43,547 bases of DNA from Bacteroidota bacterium. GTDB lineage: Bacteria; Bacteroidota; Bacteroidia; Chitinophagales; Saprospiraceae. Below, piece after piece: positions 41,662 through 43,547 of this stretch (position 1 is the stretch's first letter; every line of letters begins with the position of its first letter). The stretch covers positions 158,532-202,078 of the forward strand of contig JAAEZH010000004.1 in the NCBI GenBank assembly GCA_018222965.1, read 5' to 3'. The notes under the pieces were generated by a model. That model made no database searches. It was not told where the DNA came from and saw only the letters and a program-made list of their open reading frames with translations. Made by a program: the position numbers and the translations under genes.

Positions 41662-42277
41662 TAATGTGGATTAGTTCATTGAGCATCATTGCGGTAGCTC
41701 CCCATACAATTTTGTCTTCCAATTCGAAGTAAGGTACCCGTTTCAGGATCATGTTCTCCCGTACCTTCAGGTCTGTGGTTAAGCGGCGTTTAGGATCGAG
41801 GAGGTGGTTTACCGGAACTTCAAGAATGCTTTCCACTTCTTCTTCCTGTGGATCAAAACTTGCCTGATAGGGCAGGAGGCCTACATAAGGGTGGACCTGG
41901 AAATGACTTACAGGAATATAGAGTTCCGTTAATTTTCCAAGGACTTCGATGTCTTTGGCTCCTACACCGATTTCCTCCTCTGTTTCTCGGAGGGCTGTTT
42001 GACGAAGATCCTGATCCTCCGGTTCGTGTTTTCCGCCCGGGAAACTTACTTGTCCGCCATGTCTGTCGTTGGGGTTCCTGGATGTTCTTTCAATGAGAAC
42101 GAGATGCCAGTCTTCCTGTTTTGGATAGAATAAGGCCATGACTCCGGCCTGACGGGCATCCGGGGGTGTGGAATAGGCCGGATTGCGAACAGCGTGGGCC
42201 ATTTCATACTGCTTCTCCACACCGGGAAGTGGATTTTGCAGCGCTTTGTGAAGTTGATTACTAAATTTATTGATCAT
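41648..42277 (-). CDS. Nudix hydrolase, CoA diphosphatase type
   Basis: 209 residues. The Nudix box lies at about 81-105 (GGKHEPEDQDLRQTALRETE, then EEIGV). It is preceded by the signature of CoA pyrophosphatases (LIERTSRNPNDRHGGQVSF at 61-79). The later residues VLGKLTELYIPVSHFQVHPYVG also fit that subgroup. It would cleave CoA or its derivatives to phosphopantetheine and 3',5'-ADP in the cytoplasm. Its 3' end overlaps the 3' end of the sorbosone-dehydrogenase-like gene by 14 bases. No clear promoter box was found upstream. Confidence 0.9.
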   Translation of the reverse strand: MINKFSNQLHKALQNPLPGVEKQYEMAHAVRNPAYSTPPDARQAGVMALFYPKQEDWHLVLIERTSRNPNDRHGGQVSFPGGKHEPEDQDLRQTALRETEEEIGVGAKDIEVLGKLTELYIPVSHFQVHPYVGLLPYQASFDPQEEEVESILEVPVNHLLDPKRRLTTDLKVRENMILKRVPYFELEDKIVWGATAMMLNELIHIINRG

Positions 42278-42458
42278 GCGTTATAGCTTGCGAAATAAAC
42301 GTCCTCGAGTGGGAATTGGTTTTGAGCCGGGACGGCTTTTACAACTTTTCAACAAAAATCAAAAGTTATTGAAAAATTAACCAGGGATTGACCGTGGAAA
42401 AAGCCTTATTTGTTATAAAATCCCGTTATTTGCCACAAATTTTGAAAATAAATATCCA

Positions 42459-43409
42459 ATGATTCGCATACTCGCTAATGACGGCATACACGCCGCCGGG
42501 AAAAAACAACTTGAAGATGCCGGTTTTGAGGTAGTAATCGAAAAAGTACCTCAGGAAAAGCTCCAGGAGGAGTTGCCAGCTTACGATGCCATTCTGGTAC
42601 GTTCGGCAACCAAGGTTCGTCAGGATCTGATCGATGCCTGTCCCAATCTCAAAGTGATTGGCCGAGGTGGTGTCGGACTGGATAATATCGATGTCGACTA
42701 TGCCAAATCTAAGGGCATTGAGGTGGTAAACACCCCGGCCGCCTCTTCTCAGTCAGTTGCGGAATTGGCTTTTGGCCATATGTTTGGTCTGGCTCGTGGT
42801 CTGCACGATGCCAATCGAAACATGCCATCGAAAGGGGACACGGAATTCAAGTCCCTGAAGAAATCTTACAGCAAAGGATTCCAGTTGCGCGGAAAAACCA
42901 TGGGTATCATTGGTTTTGGACGCATTGGTCAGGAGACAGCCCGGATCGCCCTTGGGCTTGGCATGAAAGTGATGCCTGTTGATTTGTATATTGACGAAGC
43001 CACTATTGAACTCGAGATTGAAGGCACTTCAGGGGTATCTGCCAGGGTAAAAACAGTGCCTATGGATGAGATGCTGGCTGCGAGTGACCTGATCAGCCTG
43101 CACGTACCGTTCAGTGGAGGAAAGGCACTGTTGGGTGCTGATGAGTTTGCAAAAATGAAGCAGGGTGTGGTCGTTATCAATACGGCCCGTGGTGGTGCGA
43201 TTGATGAGGAGGCTCTGTTGGAAGCGCTGGATAGTGGCAAGGTAGCTGCTGCCGGACTGGATGTTTTCGAAAACGAACCGACGCCTCGCAAAGAGATTTT
43301 GAAACATAAGTCAATCTCTTTATCTCCGCACATTGGTGCTTCCACCGGTGAGGCTCAGAAAAATATTGGCATCGAACTGGCAGAAAAACTGATTGCTATT
43401 TTGGGCTAA
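42459..43409 (+). CDS. serA: D-3-phosphoglycerate dehydrogenase (short form)
   Basis: 316 residues: a D-2-hydroxyacid dehydrogenase without the C-terminal ACT/regulatory domains of E. coli SerA (410). The NAD-binding motif is GFGRIG (152-157); catalytic residues are R244 in NTARGG, E273 or E271 in the ENEP region, and H291 in SPHIGAST. The N-terminal half shows VRSATKVRQDLID and GRGGVGLDNID, typical of PGDH. It oxidises 3-phosphoglycerate in serine synthesis; without an ACT domain, serine feedback is unlikely. Another hydroxyacid substrate is possible because serC is not adjacent. A good intrinsic terminator follows. Confidence 0.88.
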   Translation: MIRILANDGIHAAGKKQLEDAGFEVVIEKVPQEKLQEELPAYDAILVRSATKVRQDLIDACPNLKVIGRGGVGLDNIDVDYAKSKGIEVVNTPAASSQSVAELAFGHMFGLARGLHDANRNMPSKGDTEFKSLKKSYSKGFQLRGKTMGIIGFGRIGQETARIALGLGMKVMPVDLYIDEATIELEIEGTSGVSARVKTVPMDEMLAASDLISLHVPFSGGKALLGADEFAKMKQGVVVINTARGGAIDEEALLEALDSGKVAAAGLDVFENEPTPRKEILKHKSISLSPHIGASTGEAQKNIGIELAEKLIAILG

Positions 43410-43441
43410 GTGCCTGGACAAGAATTAATTAAAAATAAATG

Positions 43442-43480
43442 TGGGTTCCTTCGTTTTTTACGATGGGACCCATTTTTTTT
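43442..43480 (+). terminator. Intrinsic terminator of serA
   Basis: 8-bp stem TGGGTTCC / GGGACCCA (43442-43449, 43465-43472; one wobble) followed directly by eight T. Confidence 0.85.
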
Positions 43481-43492
43481 GCTAATTGAAAA

Positions 43493-43547
43493 CAACCTGA
43501 CGGGTCGCCAACCTGACGGGTCGCCAACCTGACGGGTCGCCAACCTG
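43493..43547. repeat. 16-bp tandem repeat array, cut by window end
   Basis: Three exact units of CAACCTGACGGGTCGC plus the first 7 bases of a fourth, running off the window. Each unit contains ACCTGACGGGT, which can fold as a 4-bp stem (with one wobble) around GAC. It starts 13 bases after the serA terminator. Confidence 0.85.

Noticed and set aside
43493-43547. CRISPR array at the window end
   Set aside because: The units are contiguous 16-mers with no spacers, and no cas gene is present.
1-43547. tRNA or rRNA genes
   Set aside because: The intergenic gaps were read for tRNA-like arms and CCA ends and for conserved rRNA segments; nothing convincing was found.

Overview
The window is chromosomal DNA from a member of the Bacteroidota, possibly a Saprospiria/Lewinella-like lineage (the lineage is a guess). 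Three things point there. Many genes are preceded by the Bacteroidota -7 promoter box TAnnTTTG. There are components typical of the phylum (PorV/PorQ family, GldB-like lipoprotein, PorT-type barrel, DUF3078 protein, a large TonB-dependent receptor with a carboxypeptidase-like N-terminal domain). CarB is short and lacks the allosteric domain. Most of the window is ordinary core genome at roughly half G+C; no rRNA, tRNA, CRISPR or prophage was seen.

Layout. 1-6508: the 3' end of an unrecognised gene, then on the minus strand mnmG followed by a lipid-linked sugar flippase, and a separately promoted pair (Wzz-like chain-length protein, O-antigen ligase-like protein). 6596-10542: a 32-bp perfect palindrome, then a four-gene plus-strand operon (exported unknown protein, conserved 473-aa protein of unknown role, M15-type D,D-carboxypeptidase lipoprotein, thioredoxin-like protein). 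10559-14578: an LpxD-like acyltransferase, a small divergent cold-shock protein and polA. 14640-15451: an AT-rich REP-associated tyrosine transposase (RAYT) bracketed by two copies of the same palindrome found at 6596. 15473-18348: a minus-strand block with ECF sigma factor, small proline-rich protein, MscS channel and DUF3078 protein. 18636-25246: EamA transporter, VAT-1-like oxidoreductase, AMP nucleosidase, CarB and a lipoprotein.

25247-34676 holds the most distinctive locus. A 445-bp leader region with a promoter and a terminator-like hairpin precedes three large genes: TonB-dependent receptor, a 1351-aa surface protein with a T9SS-type C-terminal domain, and a PorV/PorQ family barrel. 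A strong hairpin sits in each gap, and the codon choice suggests high expression. After it come greA (long leader with an attenuator-like hairpin) and a HIT protein, then gldB divergent from a PorT-like barrel plus nadC, an apparently empty 690-bp stretch, pyrD, a sorbosone-dehydrogenase-type lipoprotein, a CoA-type Nudix hydrolase and serA. The window ends inside a 16-bp tandem array.

Two dispersed repeat families deserve attention. One is the RAYT-linked palindrome (three copies). The other is a short imperfect hairpin, GGCTTTCGCCGAAAGGC and close variants, with six clear copies and one possible copy. Four clear copies lie inside or at the 3' end of protein-coding genes, in different reading frames and orientations, so it is a DNA-level element and not a protein motif.
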